Source: Rhododendron vialii
Taxonomy: Eukaryota; Streptophyta; Magnoliopsida; Ericales; Ericaceae
Direction of reading: 5' to 3'
Length of the DNA stretch: 64,000 nucleotides
NCBI RefSeq assembly: GCF_030253575.1
Contig: NC_080557.1
Span: 3,033,001 to 3,097,000 of the forward strand
Part shown: positions 12,147 through 23,928 of the stretch, piece after piece
Position numbering within the stretch: position 1 is the stretch's first letter
Layout: each line of letters opens with the position of its first letter
Translations under genes and position numbers: made by a program
Notes under the pieces: model-generated
What the model saw: only the letters and a program-made list of their open reading frames with translations
Told to the model about the DNA's origin: nothing
The model's database searches: none

Positions 12147-15100
12147 ATGGTGGGGACGAATTTGAAGGCGGAAACCATGTCTCTGATGGACAAACGGACC
12201 GCCCTGGAGGCCGAGATGAACGTGATCATCGACCGCCTCTGCCGGCCCGGCGGCCCCGGCCTCTCCGGCAACCTCATCGATTCCGAGGCAAGCATTCGTT
12301 TGTCTCTAATCCTTTGTTTTTCTTTGCACCTTTGTGCAAGTATTTTTTTTTTCCCGGTTTTTGTTTGGGTAAATTAAATTTTATTCAACATCAACCAAAA
12401 CAAGGCTGCAGCCGGCTACAGCAGACAAGCACAAGGGAGGGCATACCCTCCCAAACCACACCTTACACCATAGACGCGAACTTACCAACATCTAGGCAGG
12501 AAAACAGAGAAAAACACAAACACACTGCTGCAACTATGAGGAAAAAATATATGACGCTATATTCCAAGTTTGGGGCACAGGACTTGATTCCTAGGACTTC
12601 TCTTCACCCTTCTCCAATTGTTCTTATGTGTGTAATTGTGTTTTTAAGGGTTTTGGATTTGAGCTGTTTGGGTGGTGGGGATTTCAGGGAAAGTGAGGAA
12701 TGATGATTGGATGGATTAATAGTGAGAGGATAATAGGATATGTAACACGGATGAGTGATATGACTGGATTGATGCTGCGGTGATTAGGCAAGCTCCAGCT
12801 TTCGACTCAAACTCGAAGCTTCATTGATATGAAACATTTTAAAGGGCAAACTCTCACCTAAGCGTAAGTTAGAGTAGAAGTTCCGTTAGTTGATTTGATG
12901 TAAATTTGATAGACACAAATGCCTGTAAAATTTGCATAAAGATTTTAGTCGCTTGGTTTCAGAAAACTCGTTCAGATACAGGTTTGAGTCAAGGGGTGCA
13001 GGGAGTTTTTTTTTTTTTTTTTGGAGTTTGAATGGAGACTTGAGTAGAAGTAGCTGGAGATGCTCTTACCAATGCCACATTACCACATTCCTGATTATTT
13101 TACGTCCCTTGTTTCAAGGGATTGGTATGTAACCCCTCAACTCCATTGCAGTGGAATAGCGGGCTCACAACATGACTTAAAAGTATTATTCGATTAGCAA
13201 CCAACAAATGGGTGTGCCTTACATCTTACAGTTGGTGAAGTAAGTTGAAGATTTTGTTTTCTACAGGGGTTTCCAAGGGCGGATATTGACATTCCAGTTG
13301 TTCGAGCAGACCGGCACCGTCTTGCTGGTGCGTTATTGCACTCTCTGTTATCATATTATGGTTTGTAGTGCTCTTTATTTGGGATGCAGCCCTCAAAGGG
13401 CTTCTTGGTATTTGTTCAAAGTTGGAATTGTAAACCTCGTGTTAACACTTCATGTTCAAGGAGTGTTAAGATTCCTGGTGAAGTTCAATTGTAATGTGTA
13501 CTCTAGCTGTATCTGGAAAAAAAAATAAAAAATCTCGATGGTGTTCATGGGTTGTAGACTTGTATTTTGAATTGCATCCAAGTTCTATTTATGTATCACC
13601 TGAATTTTTAATTTGACGGAAAGAGGGTTCAACGTAATGTCATTGTATGCAATATGTTAGTCAATGAATAAATGGAAACCAGCAGATCTGTTTGGGAGCG
13701 TTATTCTTGTAGAGTTAAGTGCAATGTTCATTGCCATAGGAAGCTATGGGACTTTTTTCCCGATTTTTATACTTGTTTGCTGTACTTTTATTTCCGAAGG
13801 TTGCTGGATTTCATGTTATTGGGAAGGTTTCCTGTTTTTGAAGTCTATTTGGTTTGGTGGTTAAAAGTTGATGGGCATGCGTTGATTGCATTGCATAATG
13901 GCCAAGTTTCTTTTCAATACCCTTCTCTGTCATTATTTCCATGGTGAGTGCTAGTGTTAACTACTGCTTTGGCAGTAACTAGTAAAAGTCTTTAGCACTC
14001 TTGATAATTTTACTAGCTTCATTAATTTTTTCACTTGTCTGTTGCAGAATTGAGGAGTGATCATAAGGTTATCACTGAGAGAATAGATCAACATATACAA
14101 CTTCTGCATTCAACAAGGCTGGCTTCTAAGTCTTCGCCCCTTGTACATTCAGGTAGGAAGAAGGGATCCATTTGATATTCTCTGTTTGCAAGGGGGAAAT
14201 ATTCCAAGTTTTCTGCAATGACTTATCTTGTGGATCTTTCTTGCTTCAAAAGATATTTCTTCTTTTTCCCTGGCGAGTTTGAGCATTTATTATTCCGTCC
14301 TACAAAATATGTATGAGTAACTTGTTTTAAGCATCTAAGTGCAAGTGGGACTCAAACCAGTAAGCAGTCCAATTAATTGATACTTTGATAGTTTTCTATT
14401 TGACAAGACAAACTTGAATTATTTGATTTTTTGTGAATGCTGATGTTACTACGGATAATATTTACTGGGATTTAGTACCAACATTTGCTTTTCAATCTAT
14501 AACTTTCTATAGTTTTGGATGCATTTCATGTTTACTTTAGTAAGTCATGCATGAAGTTTTTGTTCTGCACTATGGAGCTGTAGATAGCCAATTTATGTGA
14601 GGTTATTATCTCCTGGTGCTATACTTCCAATATTACCTTGCAGTGGAAACAATCAACATTGACTGCTACTTTTTAAGTAATCTGCCCATGTTCCTGTCAA
14701 ATACGCGTGCCAAAGAAAAATTATGTCACCAGTTCCCTCATCTTATTCATCTAAAATATTCTCTCTTCATCAGAAAATATTACACGAGATTAAGGGCTTA
14801 TATTTTCTGTCTTTTCCTCTCTAGATGTGATTATAAATTCACACTTTTGCAAATTGAGGAAGCATTTTTTGCCCTTTCAACTGCTTAAGGGAGTTACTTC
14901 AGTCCACTTGCACTCCATTGTTATCATGTCTAACTCTTGCTTGTGACAGTGTTTGTGATTCATTTACCTTTACATGATATTGGATTGTGAAAAAAAGTAG
15001 CGCACCATTGAGAGTGATTCAACAAGTGGCACAAGTTTCTGGATGATTGCACTCCATTGTTATCATGTCTAACTCTTGCTTGTGACAGTGTTTGTGATTC

Positions 15101-16462
15101 ATTTACCTTTACATGATATTGGATTGTGAAAAAATGTAGCGCACCATTGAGAGTGATTCAACAAGTGGCACAGGTTTCTGGATGATTTCTTGCACTTCTA
15201 ATGAGTGGCAGATGGTTCTTCCTTGAAATAAATAACTTGATGGACAAATATTTCTTAGTGGATATGCATCTGTTTGTTGTTTTACTCTGATTAAGTTCCT
15301 TTCTGAGTTTTGCAACTACCTAACTGTCTGTTCCCTAAAATATTCCAAGGTAATGTTGAAGGGTCAAATAGTCTAGATTCATCTATTGTCAATGTTGGTA
15401 CATCTGCGTCCTACCACAATGTTCTTTCTGGAAGCACGATAAGTGCCATGGATGTTGATGCAACTGTCAGCATACCATTTGCTTTAGTTGATGAGATAGC
15501 TGAGGATTCTCCAGCAGCAGAAGATGGCTTACAACTTGGAGACCAGATTGTAAAATTTGGGATTGTGGAATCTGGTGATAATTTGTTGTCAAAGCTTGCT
15601 TCTGAAGCTCAGTCAAATCAAGGCCGTGGAGTATCTGTAGTGGTTTTGAGGCAAGCTGCAGTTGTCAACCTGACAGTCACACCTAGAGTATGGCAGGGTC
15701 GTGGCTTACTGGGGTATGTTTGGTGTTCTTCTTCTCGATGCTCATTTTATGATTTAGATGATTGACTGAACCTTTTTGCATGTCAGTTCTAGCTGGAGTG
15801 ATTTGTACTTCTTGTGATTGTTGTCTTCAAAATTTCATTATGTGCTAGAACAAACCTGAAGGAATTGGACTTCAATGGATTCTAGAATGTTTTCGAGAGC
15901 ACTTTGGTGTGGACCATCACTCCACTTTGCAGTGGCTTTTGCCCTGATTGACTGGAACTTTTTGTTAGGTGACAACTGACAAGGGAATGATTTGTCGCCT
16001 CCCACTTGTCTTTCTGGATCAATGGTCGGTTGCAACAGGCGTTTCTTGTTTTTTTTCATGTTTGATTTTAACCTCCCGCCCTCTCGTTTGTGACTCAAAT
16101 CTACCAATAGACTACCATGAGTGAAATCAACAGAAAATATTAAGATTGGCTCCGGAAAAATGAATTACTCTGGCTGCTATATTCTTAACGATTTTCTGAT
16201 TCTTAGTTAGGTTTTTGTTTCCTCAAACGTGCTACTTGATTAACGTGACTTTTTCTATCCTTTTTGGACGGGGTGTCAGTATAATTTAGAGGTAGAAGAC
16301 GGGAGTAGGTGTTATTTGTTCTCTTGATCTTTTGCTTCTCTCTCTCTTTTTAATATATTTTTGGGTTCTGGGGAAGGGGTTTTAATTGGCCTTGAATGCG
16401 CTATTCCTATTTCTAACTGGCAATTTTCATTAACTTGCAGATGTCATTTCCGAATGCTATGA
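12147..16462 (+). CDS. PSMD9: 26S proteasome assembly chaperone PSMD9 (Nas2/p27), PDZ protein
   Basis: Five exons: 12147-12287, 13267-13327, 14048-14152, 15350-15713 and 16441-16462, totalling 693 nt for 230 aa. PSMD9/Nas2 escorts the Rpt5 ATPase during assembly of the proteasome base and leaves before the holoenzyme is complete. The N-terminal helical part (residues 1-100) carries family sequence such as GFPRADIDIPVVRADRHRLA. The PDZ domain covers about 145-216, with EDSPAAEDGLQLGD as its core. The protein ends GRGLLGCHFRML. The final exon codes for only seven residues. Intron 1 has a GC donor (GAG|GCAAGC), because no GT donor nearby keeps frame. The ATG at 12147 is the first in frame. A short upstream ATG frame starts near 11967. 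The length and domain order match the plant family. Confidence 0.95.
12288..12289 (+). other. GC splice donor of PSMD9 intron 1
   Basis: Exon 1 ends ...GATTCCGAG and the intron begins GCAAGC. This fits the plant GC-AG donor consensus AG|GCAAG. The joined protein reads NLIDSE|GFPRAD, as expected for the family. The next GT, at 12298-12299, would shift the frame. Confidence 0.85.
14909..15187. repeat. 139-bp tandem duplication in PSMD9 intron 3
   Basis: A 139-bp unit beginning near CACTCCATTGTTATCATGTC (14911) repeats at 15050 and ends near TTTCTGGATGATT. The two copies are nearly identical; small differences such as ACAAGTTTC against ACAGGTTTC are visible. This indicates a recent duplication. 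Confidence 0.92.
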
Positions 16463-17948
16463 TTGCCACGATCATGTCGACATATGGACGAAATTGAGCG
16501 AGGGCAGCTGGAAGACAACGTGCAATAGATGTGTTTTGGTTATTACATCTTTTCTTCACCTGTCCATTAGTTCAAGGATAACAATTCTGTAAACTTTGAT
16601 CGTATCTATCATCTGTGTGAACATTTTGTTTCACCAGCTTATTGTATCTTCTCAAACCTTTTTTTAGTGTGCTTGTGGATGTCAGAAGGAAGATGTATCC
16701 AGTCATTTTCGTTCCATATCTTTGCTTCAATTGCAAAATCTTTTGTCATTATGATGGGATCAATTGGAGGATCAGATGTTCGTAGCCGTTATCCGGTGTA
16801 TGATTAACTTATCTGTCAGGAAGGCATTGCAATACATGGACTTGGCGGCGGATTGTGTAAAGTGTCACATTCATCTAATCCTCGTGGCTAGAATTGGTTT
16901 TTCTCAAACCTTCAATTATATTTGAAGTGTGAATGGTATCTGCATAGTGCATGATACACTAGAGTGTTTCATCCGTAAGTGTTATCCATTGTTATATTGT
17001 AAAGTTCAATTGCTTAGTCATAGTTGCGCATTCGCAACTAAGCACGCTGGATATACTATTCCGCCGCTTCACTTGGGTGTCGAGTTTTTGACACGGGTGT
17101 TTAACAATTTTAGAACTATGTACACCACTAGAAATTCCTGTAGATATGGTACACTGACGGTAGGGACATTAGTACTTGTACTAAGTCATCAAAACTTTGA
17201 CCGTATATTCTGTTTCTGTAGTCAGGTAAAAACACAAGATCAGCCATTCCTCTTCATAGATATCCTTGTCTGAATGATATGTCGCATCACATCCTATGTT
17301 TGACTGATCCAACTTTCTGAGACAGTTGCATTTACATCTCTTTGGTGTTATTCATGTTCCTGTTTTCTGTCATATCTCTAGCTTGGAATAATCATCTACC
17401 TTGTTTCCTCATTTCTGGGTTTGGTTGGTTTGAGACATTTACTGAGATTTAGCAGGGAAGTTGGAGATGATAATGCTCACATTGGTTTTTAGCAAGAAAA
17501 AGAATTGCTTGGACAATTTGTGGAGATTTCCAAGTTGGAGATGTACTGAAGCTTTAGTACATTATATGTTGCTGTATATTCGACAATTCGTGGGATTATA
17601 TATCTGATAGGTCACTTTGAGGTTCCAAACAAATGATGTATTGTACATTGAATTTAAATTAATTTCTCGAGTGGCCTTTCAAAAAAATCAGCTCAATAGG
17701 ATGACCGTAAGTTCTTGATTCAATCTTTGAACTTTTCATTTAAAATTTAAAATCCGAATCATTTGTGTGGGATCTCAAAGTAGGCTCCAGAAGTTGTCTG
17801 TGCACACTTTGCCTGTCTGCGTAGTCGGACACTCATTTTCTTAAACACCATGCTGTTTCCTACTATTACTAATTGATGTTGACAACTTTGCTGCATCTCT
17901 TGATAATCTTAACATATTGAAGTACTTTCAATTTACAGCCCCTGGTTT
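16463..17948. other. PSMD9 3' UTR and spacer up to the truncated LTR
   Basis: No second gene is recognised. The first few hundred bases are probably the PSMD9 3' UTR and terminator. The open frame at 16929-17273 has no familiar domain. The sequence runs directly into the truncated 5' LTR near 17949. Confidence 0.5.
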
Positions 17949-18850
17949 TTACGGAGGAAAAAGAAAACAGGGTCTGCGCTCTTGCGGAATTACCACGGAC
18001 GCATTACAACTTGGGGAATTACCACGGACGCATTACAACAGAACAAAGAAGAGAGGGCTGCGCACATAGGGGAGACTTTTCTACAGCCGATCACTTCTTC
18101 GACTTTTCTTTTTTCTTTTTCTTTTACGTTTTGATGCTTTGTTCAATTATTCGCACTCCGGTAACTAGTTTTAAATTTCGTTAATTAATAAAGTTGTTCT
18201 TTGATACTTGTTTAATTCGTATCTTTTGTTTATTTCGTATTTAGAAGCATGTTTCAAATTAGGATTTCTCGCGTTTCTAGTTTGATAATGAGTGAGTAGT
18301 TGTATAGGTAGGGTCACGAGATGATTAGCACTCCGTGGCCAGGTCGGACGTGCACTGCTCTTGTTTTCAAATAACAAAGAAAAAGGCAATTTTAGGTTAC
18401 TGAAGAACATCCGCTGGACGAACTCGGGCATTGTTGGAGCCATGTGAATGGGGGTCCAAAACTTATTTCTCGCGTCGCATGGGTAAACGGCGACCATAAT
18501 GGTTCGCATCTTTCGGAGCATCTTCTTCTCTCTAAAGTCGAACGTTTTCCAGAACAACGAATGAAGCTGACAAGTTCGAACTGGTTGCTAGTGATATGAA
18601 CCATACAACCATACCTTCTTTTTAATTATTTGAAAAACCAAACAATTCTAGTTTTAGTTAATCGCAGCATCAAACTACAATGGATAGCTACCTAAGAGCC
18701 CGTTTAAATTTTAACAACCCGAGTATTTAAGTCAGCACACATCACCGTCTTTATAGATTCAACTCCGGTCTTAGCAGATATCGTGCTAAGTTGGTCTCTG
18801 CCCTACGCTTGGGGCAACCCATTAATTTAGGACTAGAAAATCGTCAAACA
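17949..18850 (+). repeat. 5' LTR of a Tat/Athila-type retrotransposon, left end missing
   Basis: This segment matches 23040-23929 base by base with scattered substitutions; shared landmarks include GAACAAAGAAGAGAGGGCTG and CCCATTAATTTAGGAC. It ends in CA immediately before the primer-binding site. The first several hundred bases of the 3' LTR (from TGTGATAAG at 21973) have no counterpart upstream of 17949, so this LTR is truncated. A short unit containing GGAATTACCACGGACGCATT is tandemly doubled near its left edge. Confidence 0.85.
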
Positions 18851-18855
18851 TTTTT

Positions 18856-18872
18856 TGCGCCGTTGCCCGGGA
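18856..18872 (+). other. Primer-binding site for tRNA-Asp
   Basis: TGCGCCGTTGCCCGGGA follows the LTR terminal CA after five T residues. It nearly matches the complement of the 3' end of plant tRNA-Asp, TGGCGCCGTTGCCGGGGA, the usual primer for Tat/Athila elements. It has lost one G and carries one substitution, in keeping with decay. Confidence 0.8.
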
Positions 18873-19026
18873 TGGTAAAGTGTGTTAAGAATTCGGGTAA
18901 TTATTTTTTATTTATTTTCCTTTTAGTTCTTTGTTTTGAGTTCATAATAGATAGAGGTAGGTAATCCTCCATCGTAGGAAAGCAATCACCTCTAGCCTAT
19001 TTTTTTATTGTTGAAAAGAAAAAAAA

Positions 19027-19620
19027 ATGGTCCATTTTGCAAGGTGGTATGGAGATTATGCAAGACAATTTGATTATTCAGTGTCACTTCCTATATTTTA
19101 TGGTTTGGCCTCAGAAAATCATTTTTCGCATGTTGATAACATTGAGAAAGTTTTGCTAGCGATGAAGTGGGTCTTTTACATGTATTCCCAGCATCTTTGT
19201 GTGGTAGTGATCAAGATTGGTTTAATTTTTTGAGTCCAAGATCAACATGGAGTGAGATTGTAATACAATTTTTCAAAACCTTCACTCCCTCATATGAGAT
19301 TCATATGTTTTTACAAGCACTATCACATTTCTATCAACAAGATGATGAGTCTTTTTCGCAGTGTTGGGAGCGATTTAAATTTTTCGTATTCTCTTAGTCA
19401 AGTTTTAATTGTGAGCTTGGCAATCTTCTGGCTATCTTTTGCCATGGTTTAAATTCTAAAACATGACAAGTTGATTTTAGGTCCATTGATGAATTCCTGT
19501 ATAAAACTGCTGAAGAGGCTTGGGATTACCTAGATGAATTAGCCCAAAAGTTCCAATTTTGTGAGTTGACTGATAGTTTTGAGGATACCAATTCTGATGC
19601 GAGGGAAAAAAAGAAAATAG
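19027..19620 (+). pseudogene. Retrotransposon gag remnant
   Basis: Reading across at least two frame changes and a stop gives a plant gypsy Gag-like core. It includes YQQDDESFSQCWERFKFF (the E-S-x-x-x-x-W-E-R-F-K signature), then CHGLN, then VDF...FLYKTAEEAWDYLDELA, the usual order in Gag of this group. Frames used are 19027-19233, 19167-19397 and the run-on to about 19620. No zinc knuckle was found. The protein cannot be made intact. Confidence 0.8.
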
Positions 19621-21965
19621 AGCCATTTGTCATTAGTGAAGGCATATGCCTTTTGAAAGTCATTGCCAATAATTGTACTGAATAATCAAATACTCTTGGC
19701 TCTAGAGTTTTTAAATGTGAAACTGATTGATTTTTTTGGTATTGATGAATTTAATTTAGTTTATCATCTCTATCTTGTAGATTTTGTCAACAATTTAAAA
19801 ATTGATCTAGTTTGGGCTGTACACTTGGTGGTACTTAAATGTCTAAAATGAATTCGGCAAATGCGCTACTCGAAATATCTTATCTTGTAGCATGACCGAG
19901 TTCAATTCTTGATAAAAGGTATAGAATGGAGTACTATGTTCATTGTCTTAGCTCTCGTTGGCATAATAAATATTCGGTACTCGTGTTTGGTTGCTCGTAC
20001 ATTTTTTTTTTTTTGGGTCTGTTATAGCCACCCATTTCTTGTTTGAGAAATGGGGAGAAAAGTAGTACCCGTATCTTTCGCGTGAAGAAAGTGGATGGTT
20101 TTTTGTCTTTCAGTTTATTTCTTACCTTGTTTATTTTTTTAGTTACTATTTTTTTTGCTGTCTTGAAGGTTTACATTTTGCAGGTTGTTCAATCCAAGTT
20201 AGGGGGTCTCCCTCTTTCTATAGTTTACTCTGCTTAGCCCCTCATTTTCGAGGTGATATCTCCCATCCCTTTTACGTTTCTGTCTTATCTTTATTTTTCA
20301 TACTTTCAATGCGGACATTAAATAGTTCAAGTTAGGGGGAAGGATCACTTTGTTCTTTATTTTTTTAGATAAAAAAAATAAAAATAAAAGAATTTTTTTT
20401 TGAAAATAAAGAATGGTGGAATACTTTTTGCATGAGACTTGAAGGCTGTTAAGATTGACTCTTGATTGATTAAGTTCGAGATGTGATAGTCATTATTTTA
20501 ATATTGTGGTGGCATTGTAGTTTTTTTTGCTAACTTGTCGAGAAGAATTTGCCATGACATTTATTTTTACCACATTGGCACTTCAAGTCTATTTGGGTTT
20601 TGGTTGCTTGTGAGTTGTGACTTAATTATTCTCGATGGCTAGTTTAGTGGAGACTTATGCCTATATGAGTTTAGAGCCTTACTTTTTCTTGGAGTGGTGT
20701 CACATAAACTCTTATTTGTCACAAAAGAGCAAATTCATTGTGAGTCTTATTACTTTTGTTGTCAAGTGTTGGGAATGTTTCAAATTTCCTACTTATCTCT
20801 TGGGTTTGGAAAGTTGCATGGTTGTGTTGCCCATTGGAGATGATTATTGGCTATCTTTGCTATTTTGAGTCGGTTTGCTTCTTTCTTTCTTATATTTATC
20901 TCTTGTGAGCCCATTTGAGCTTCTCGCATAATACTCTTTTCTTGTTAAGCTCATCCATCTATATTATGTCTTGAGAATGCTTAAATAATTGTGTGAAGGT
21001 AAATTATTCAGAAGAGAGAGTAAATGTGGTGAGAATTGAGTTTTATTGGTTGGTGATATTCCCCATAAAAAAATGAAAAAAAAAGAAGAGAAGAGAAAAA
21101 AATGTAAAAAGGAAGACACCAAATTATTGTGAAAAGGAGAAATACTATTCTAAATGTGGAAAAGAATGGTAGGAAAGAGAGATGTGGCGAAGTTGAAAAA
21201 AGAAAAAGAAATAAAGAGGACATACATTATTATATTTGCCCTATGTGAATTGTTGTAAGCCATTCTCGGACACTTGAATTTTTACCTAGCCTTGAAATAT
21301 TTTCCTTTTCCTGACGTTATAACTGGAATTATCCTATTTGATCCTAGGAGCAATGGACTGTGAATTGGTGGATAGAGAGAGTTTTCAATACTTGGCATTC
21401 TGTTCATAAGATCATGTGTTCACGATATAAAACTTTCTTTTCGTGTCAACTTGGGCAGGATACTTTGCTTTTATTTACATAATTTTTGCTCACACATATT
21501 GAGAGTAATATGCACATTGTTTGGGGTGATTTCATTTGTTGAGTGCATGACACGGTGAGATTTGAAGTCGAGACTCGGTCCGGAGAGAACCTTTAGTTAT
21601 TTTTCACTTGTGACCGAAGCCCTTATTCACATACGCTAAATTTAGATGCCATGACTCATTTTTCTGACTCGATAATATCTAGAACCGCTTATACCCGTTA
21701 TCTCTTTACGATAGCTTCATATTCTTTGTTTGAGATATCATTGAGCTGTCTTACGATTTTTCAGATTTTATGTAAAAGGATTCTTGGTGTTTAAGTGATC
21801 ACTGCTGAAAACCTTCACGAGACTACACTCGTCCTCTGGTGATCGCCTAGGGGTTTAAAAGGCTTGTTGCACGGGCTAGGTGCAATCGTGAGTCCTACGA
21901 AAATGGAGTGGTTAGAATTTAATTAATTATTTTTTTCTTTGCTCGAGAACTAGCAAAGTATAAAT
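19621..21965. other. Non-coding interior of the retrotransposon
   Basis: AT-rich sequence with no recognisable pol domains on either strand. In elements of this group the stretch between the coding region and the 3' LTR is long and non-coding, and most of this stretch appears to be that region. Short frames such as 20635-20868 show no motif. Confidence 0.6.
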
Positions 21966-21972
21966 TGGGGGG
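21966..21972 (+). other. Polypurine tract before the 3' LTR
   Basis: AATTGGGGGG lies immediately before TGTGATAAG, the first bases of the 3' LTR. It follows GAGAACTAGCAAAGTATA, a conserved context in Tat/Athila elements. Confidence 0.75.
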
Positions 21973-22194
21973 TGTGATAAGTGAAAAGCTATACATATTT
22001 TTGGCCATCCAATCTATATTTACTAGTCTTTTATATTTGTTAATTGGTATTCATTATGTGTTTTTACATTTACAGGTTACTCAAGCTCGGTTTTCAAGAT
22101 TTTCGGTAAAGACAGAAGTTAGCAAAAGTTTTGGGTCGAAGTGCAGAATGCTTTGAAATTTTGGATGGTTAATTCAATATTAGACAAAGCCTAA

Positions 22195-22958
22195 AAGCCC
22201 GTTCCAGAAACGAAATAAGAACTTATTTTTTCTGTAATAAGAAGGCTTGTTCTTGAAAATAAGAAGGCTGCTACTTATTTTGGAAGAATTTATATAGGTA
22301 CCGACCAGCCGGGGAGGGAAATCGTACCGGCAGCCGCGTCAGGCCGTCTCCGGCCACCGGATGGCCGATCCGAGCCGTCCAAAAATTCTATAAAAAAAAA
22401 AATAAGGGGGGCTTGCGCGGGAATCAACGGTATCCGAGATGTGTAGAGTGCTTGATCCGAGCACCCCTTTTCCGTGTAGGGTGCTTGATCATATATACAA
22501 GGAAAAGGGGTGCTCGGATCAAGCACCTTACACACCTCGGATGCCGTTGATTCCCACAATGGCCCCCTCGTTATTTTTTTTAGAATTTTTGGACGGCTCG
22601 AATCGGCCGTCCGATGGCTGGATACGGCCCGGCCTGGCCGCCGGTATGATTTCCCTCCACCGGCACCCATTATCATAGCAACAGTCTTATTTTTTGTATA
22701 AGGCAATTTCAAACTCAAAAATTATGTGTTTATGCAAATAATTTTCCTACCACTGTGGATCTTATTTGATAGATCTCATTGAGATCTTTAATACGGTGCA
22801 AAAAAAATTGAACTTTTTTTTTTCATTTGCATTATTTTTGAGTTTGAAAATGTGAAATGAACTTTTTATTTGAATTTTTTGTAATGACCCTTCTTATTTT
22901 TAAATAAGAAGTGGCAAAATAAGTACTTATTTTTTAAGAAAATTTTCGGAACGAAGCC
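22195..22958. mobile_element. MITE with TAA target duplication inserted in the 3' LTR
   Basis: The element is flanked by TAA (22192-22194 and 22959-22961) within AAGCC-TAA contexts. Its ends are AAGCCCGTTCC and, on the other strand, GGCTTCGTTCC. The interior shares ATTATGTGTTTATGCAAATA and TTTTCCTACCA with the 241-bp element at 8789-9029, so it is the same PIF/Harbinger-like family. It is longer because a 374-bp foldback is nested inside. An 8-bp AGCCTAAA duplication, as in hAT elements, is the alternative reading. Confidence 0.75.
22296..22669. mobile_element. Foldback (palindromic) element nested in the MITE
   Basis: Two arms of about 170 bp face each other. Left-arm motifs GGAGGGAAATCGTACCGGC, GAGCCGTCCAAAAATTC and GCTTGATCCGAGCACCCC are mirrored on the right by GGGGTGCTCGGATCAAGC, GAATTTTTGGACGGCTCGAA and GCCGGTATGATTTCCCTCC. 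The centre is near 22487. It is GC-rich compared with its AT-rich host, so it is clearly a separate insertion. No coding capacity is seen. Confidence 0.85.
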
Positions 22959-23928
22959 TAAAGAACCACCATGTGATTAATACCTTCGATCCCTGCAAAA
23001 CCAACCTTATACCCTATTGACTGCGGCAGCTTTTGAAAAGGAGGGTTTTTACAAAGGAAAAATAAAACATAGGGCACTCTTGGGGAATTACCACAGACAC
23101 ATTACAACAGAACAAAGAAGAGAGGGCTGCGCACGAAGGGGAGACTTTTCAACAGCCGATCACTTCTTAGACTTTTCTTTTCTCTTTTTCCTTCACGTTT
23201 TGATACTTTGTTCAATTACTCGCACTCCGATAACTAGTTTTAAATTTCATTCCTTAATAAAGTTGTTCTTTGGTACTTGTTTAATTCGTATATTTTGTTT
23301 ATTTCGTATTTAGAAGTATGTTTCAAATTAGGGTTTCTCGCGTTTCTAGTTTGATGATGAATGAGTAGTCGTATAGGTAGGGTCGTGGGGTGATTAGCAC
23401 TCTGTGGCCAGATCGAACGTGTACTGCTCTTGTTTTCAAACAATAAAGAAAAAGGCAATTTTAAGTTACTGAAGAACATCTGTTGGACGAACTTGGGCAT
23501 CGTTGGAGCCCATGTGAACGGGGGAATGGGGGTCCAAAACTTATTCCCTACTGTGCATGGGTAAACGGCGACCACAACGGTTCGCATCTTTCGGGGCATC
23601 TTCTTCTCTCTAAAGTCGAAGGTTTTCAAGAACAACGAATGAAGCTGACAAGTCCGGACTGGTTGCGAGTGCTATGAAACCTACGACCATACCTCATTTT
23701 AATTATTTGAAAAACCAAACAATTTCTAGTTTTAGTTAATCGTAGTATCAAACTACAAGGGGTGGCTACCTAAGAGTCCATTTAAATTTTAACAACTCGA
23801 GTATTTAAGTCAGCACACATCACCATTTTTGTGGATTCGACTCCGGTCTTACCGCATATTGTGCTATGTCGGTCTCTGCCCCTATGCTTGGGGCAACCCA
23901 TTAATTTAGGACCATGAAATTGTCAAGC

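Noticed and set aside
18171..18557. Antisense open frame inside the 5' LTR, repeated at 23240-23635
   Set aside because: Both are the same non-coding LTR read backwards. The similarity reflects LTR duplication, not a conserved protein.
22290..22718. Open frames on both strands at 22.3-22.7 kb
   Set aside because: They fall in the palindromic foldback, so both strands have similar frames with no domain.
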